DNA of 60,902 nt from Desulfobulbus sp. (GTDB lineage: Bacteria; Desulfobacterota; Desulfobulbia; Desulfobulbales; Desulfobulbaceae), in the NCBI GenBank assembly GCA_028684915.1, contig JAQUEZ010000016.1:1-60902 (forward strand). Direction: 5' to 3'. The translations under genes and the position numbers were made by a program. Positions 59,907 through 60,902 of the stretch are shown here, in pieces. The notes beneath the pieces are model-generated. The model did no database searches. It was given only the letters and a program-made list of their open reading frames with translations, and had not been told where the DNA came from. How positions within the stretch are numbered: position 1 is the stretch's first letter; each line of letters starts with the position of its first letter.

Positions 59907-60902
59907 ATGGTCAATTCCCCGCAACCTGTACCTTCGGACAGAAGCCAGCTTCTTCTTGACTTCCCCATCCGTTTCTACACCGCACTGCGGACGATTCGGC
60001 TTTATCCGGCGACCAATCCGCAGGTCCAACGCAGCAACGTTATGGTGCTGCAGTCTTTCCAAGAACTTCTGCACAGCGGTGATGAAGAAACGGTTGTGCT
60101 TGCCGTTTCCGACCAACGACTTTTGGTCTGTGGAGAACACCTTGGCGACAAGGATCAAACCAAGCCTCAGATACAGGGACTGATCAACCTTTTTTCCCGC
60201 TCTAAAATTCACTCGCTCTCTTTTCATCCCACCCTGAACACAGAGGAATGCATTCTCCTCACCCAAACCTTATCCGCACTCCTGGCGGAAAGAGAGGTGA
60301 GTGAAACAGTGGCCTCTATGCTCGATAGGGCAGGCATCGTTTCGGTGACAGCTGATGCCAAACGGTATGTGGCCATCCATGAGGGTGAGCAGGTCGTCCG
60401 TGATGAACTGATCGGATCCGGCTTGAATATCAGTGATGAGGAATTGGCCAACTTTGTTCTAGGCGGCAAGAACGACGGTTCCACGGTACAAGGAGTATCC
60501 CGTGAATTGGTCGAAGAATTGATTAGTCGACTTCCCGCCACCGCAGATGGTACTGACGACAGGCAGGGTTCCGAGGCAATCACTTCGACGGTGGTGGAGC
60601 TTTTACAAACATTCAGCCGTGAACAGGACAGCCAAATACTCGCCCATGAAATTACGCAGACCGGCGGGGCATTGTCGAGTCTTAATCCCGCCCTGCTCGC
60701 TCAACTGGTGGCCAATCTCCCAGAAGGCGCGAACACCGATGCGGTATTGGGTGCGACCATTGATCAACTCACGCCTCAACGGCTCAATGCCCTCATCGCC
60801 AAACTGGTATCACAGCAACCTGTGCCACCAAGCGATACCCAGGGGCCGAGGTTTAGCGACCTGCCCCCCGGGGAACTTCCCGCTGCACTGCAACGGTTGC
60901 TT
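59907..60902 (+). CDS. Partial CDS of unknown function, runs off the window
   Basis: An open frame of 332 codons from the ATG at 59907 (MVNSPQPVPSDRSQ) to the right edge without a stop. It is soluble, with FPIRFYTALRTIRLYPATNPQVQRSN near the start seen as two segments, then a beta domain, then an acidic helical region (LPEGANTDAVLGATIDQL, PQRLNALIAKLV) suggestive of a repeat or scaffold. The N-terminal part resembles the leading domain of large HEAT-repeat or HD-GYP signalling proteins in related bacteria; I cannot name it. No signal peptide. The 259-bp spacer after maf shows no clear promoter. Confidence 0.75.
   Translation, partial: MVNSPQPVPSDRSQLLLDFPIRFYTALRTIRLYPATNPQVQRSNVMVLQSFQELLHSGDEETVVLAVSDQRLLVCGEHLGDKDQTKPQIQGLINLFSRSKIHSLSFHPTLNTEECILLTQTLSALLAEREVSETVASMLDRAGIVSVTADAKRYVAIHEGEQVVRDELIGSGLNISDEELANFVLGGKNDGSTVQGVSRELVEELISRLPATADGTDDRQGSEAITSTVVELLQTFSREQDSQILAHEITQTGGALSSLNPALLAQLVANLPEGANTDAVLGATIDQLTPQRLNALIAKLVSQQPVPPSDTQGPRFSDLPPGELPAALQRLL

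Overview
The window is a stretch of ordinary bacterial chromosome with dense gene packing, many TGATG/ATGA start-stop overlaps and no phage, conjugative, IS transposase or CRISPR genes. The gene set is Gram-negative: FtsE-FtsX-EnvC, an OmpA-type envelope protein, lipoproteins, a di-heme cytochrome c peroxidase and an NtrY/NtrX pair behind a DUF4390 gene. Gene content and protein style (N-terminal chorismate mutase fused to prephenate dehydratase, many sensor kinases, PilZ, DUF445, DUF2062) suggest a Desulfobacterota member close to Desulfobulbus. That placement comes from family knowledge; no search was run.

Layout. 1-5.7 kb: a PilZ protein, a UspA protein overlapping a kinase-fold protein, pheA, and a Uup-type ABC-F ATPase. 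5.9-10.3 kb: a periplasmic-binding lipoprotein overlapping a hybrid histidine kinase. 10.3-16.0 kb: a polar amino acid ABC transporter behind a good sigma-70 promoter, followed by an FAD-linked 2-hydroxyacid dehydrogenase and an aminotransferase. 16.0-21.9 kb: moaA (minus), then tsaD, rsmA, a small membrane protein, a CPBP protease, a DUF2062 protein and an iron alcohol dehydrogenase. 22.3-29.2 kb: glgB and a 1623-residue coiled-coil OmpA protein carrying a 147-bp tandem repeat array. 29.5-38.9 kb: cytochrome c peroxidase, DUF445 and gph (minus), ftsE-ftsX-envC-ctpA, era (minus). 39.0-46.9 kb: an RNase II-type nuclease, DUF4390, ntrY-ntrX, hemB. 47.1-54.6 kb: mostly minus strand, with a hydrolase/VanZ/SEC-C set and an operon of lipoprotein, TtcA-like, DUF89, phosphoesterase, and a Ser/Thr kinase fused to DUF1566. 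54.7-60.9 kb: hisB, tRNA-Gly(GCC), rplM-rpsI, argC-truA-maf and a CDS cut by the window edge.

Most genes are housekeeping: translation (tsaD, rsmA, era, tRNA, rplM, rpsI, truA), amino acid synthesis (pheA, hisB, argC), cofactors (moaA, hemB) and division/envelope. The unusual material lies between them. Two families of structured, non-coding dispersed repeats are present. Family A has four copies (three recognisable, one degenerate). Family B is about 166 bp, has two copies, begins on the stop codon of the upstream gene in both places, and has a hairpin whose only differences between copies are compensatory. Other points worth attention are the homogenised heptad-phased repeats in the OmpA protein, an intrinsic-terminator hairpin wedged between tRNA-Gly and rplM, and the kinase-DUF1566/phosphoesterase/DUF89/TtcA-like cluster. 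I see no single obvious undescribed defence or mobile system.
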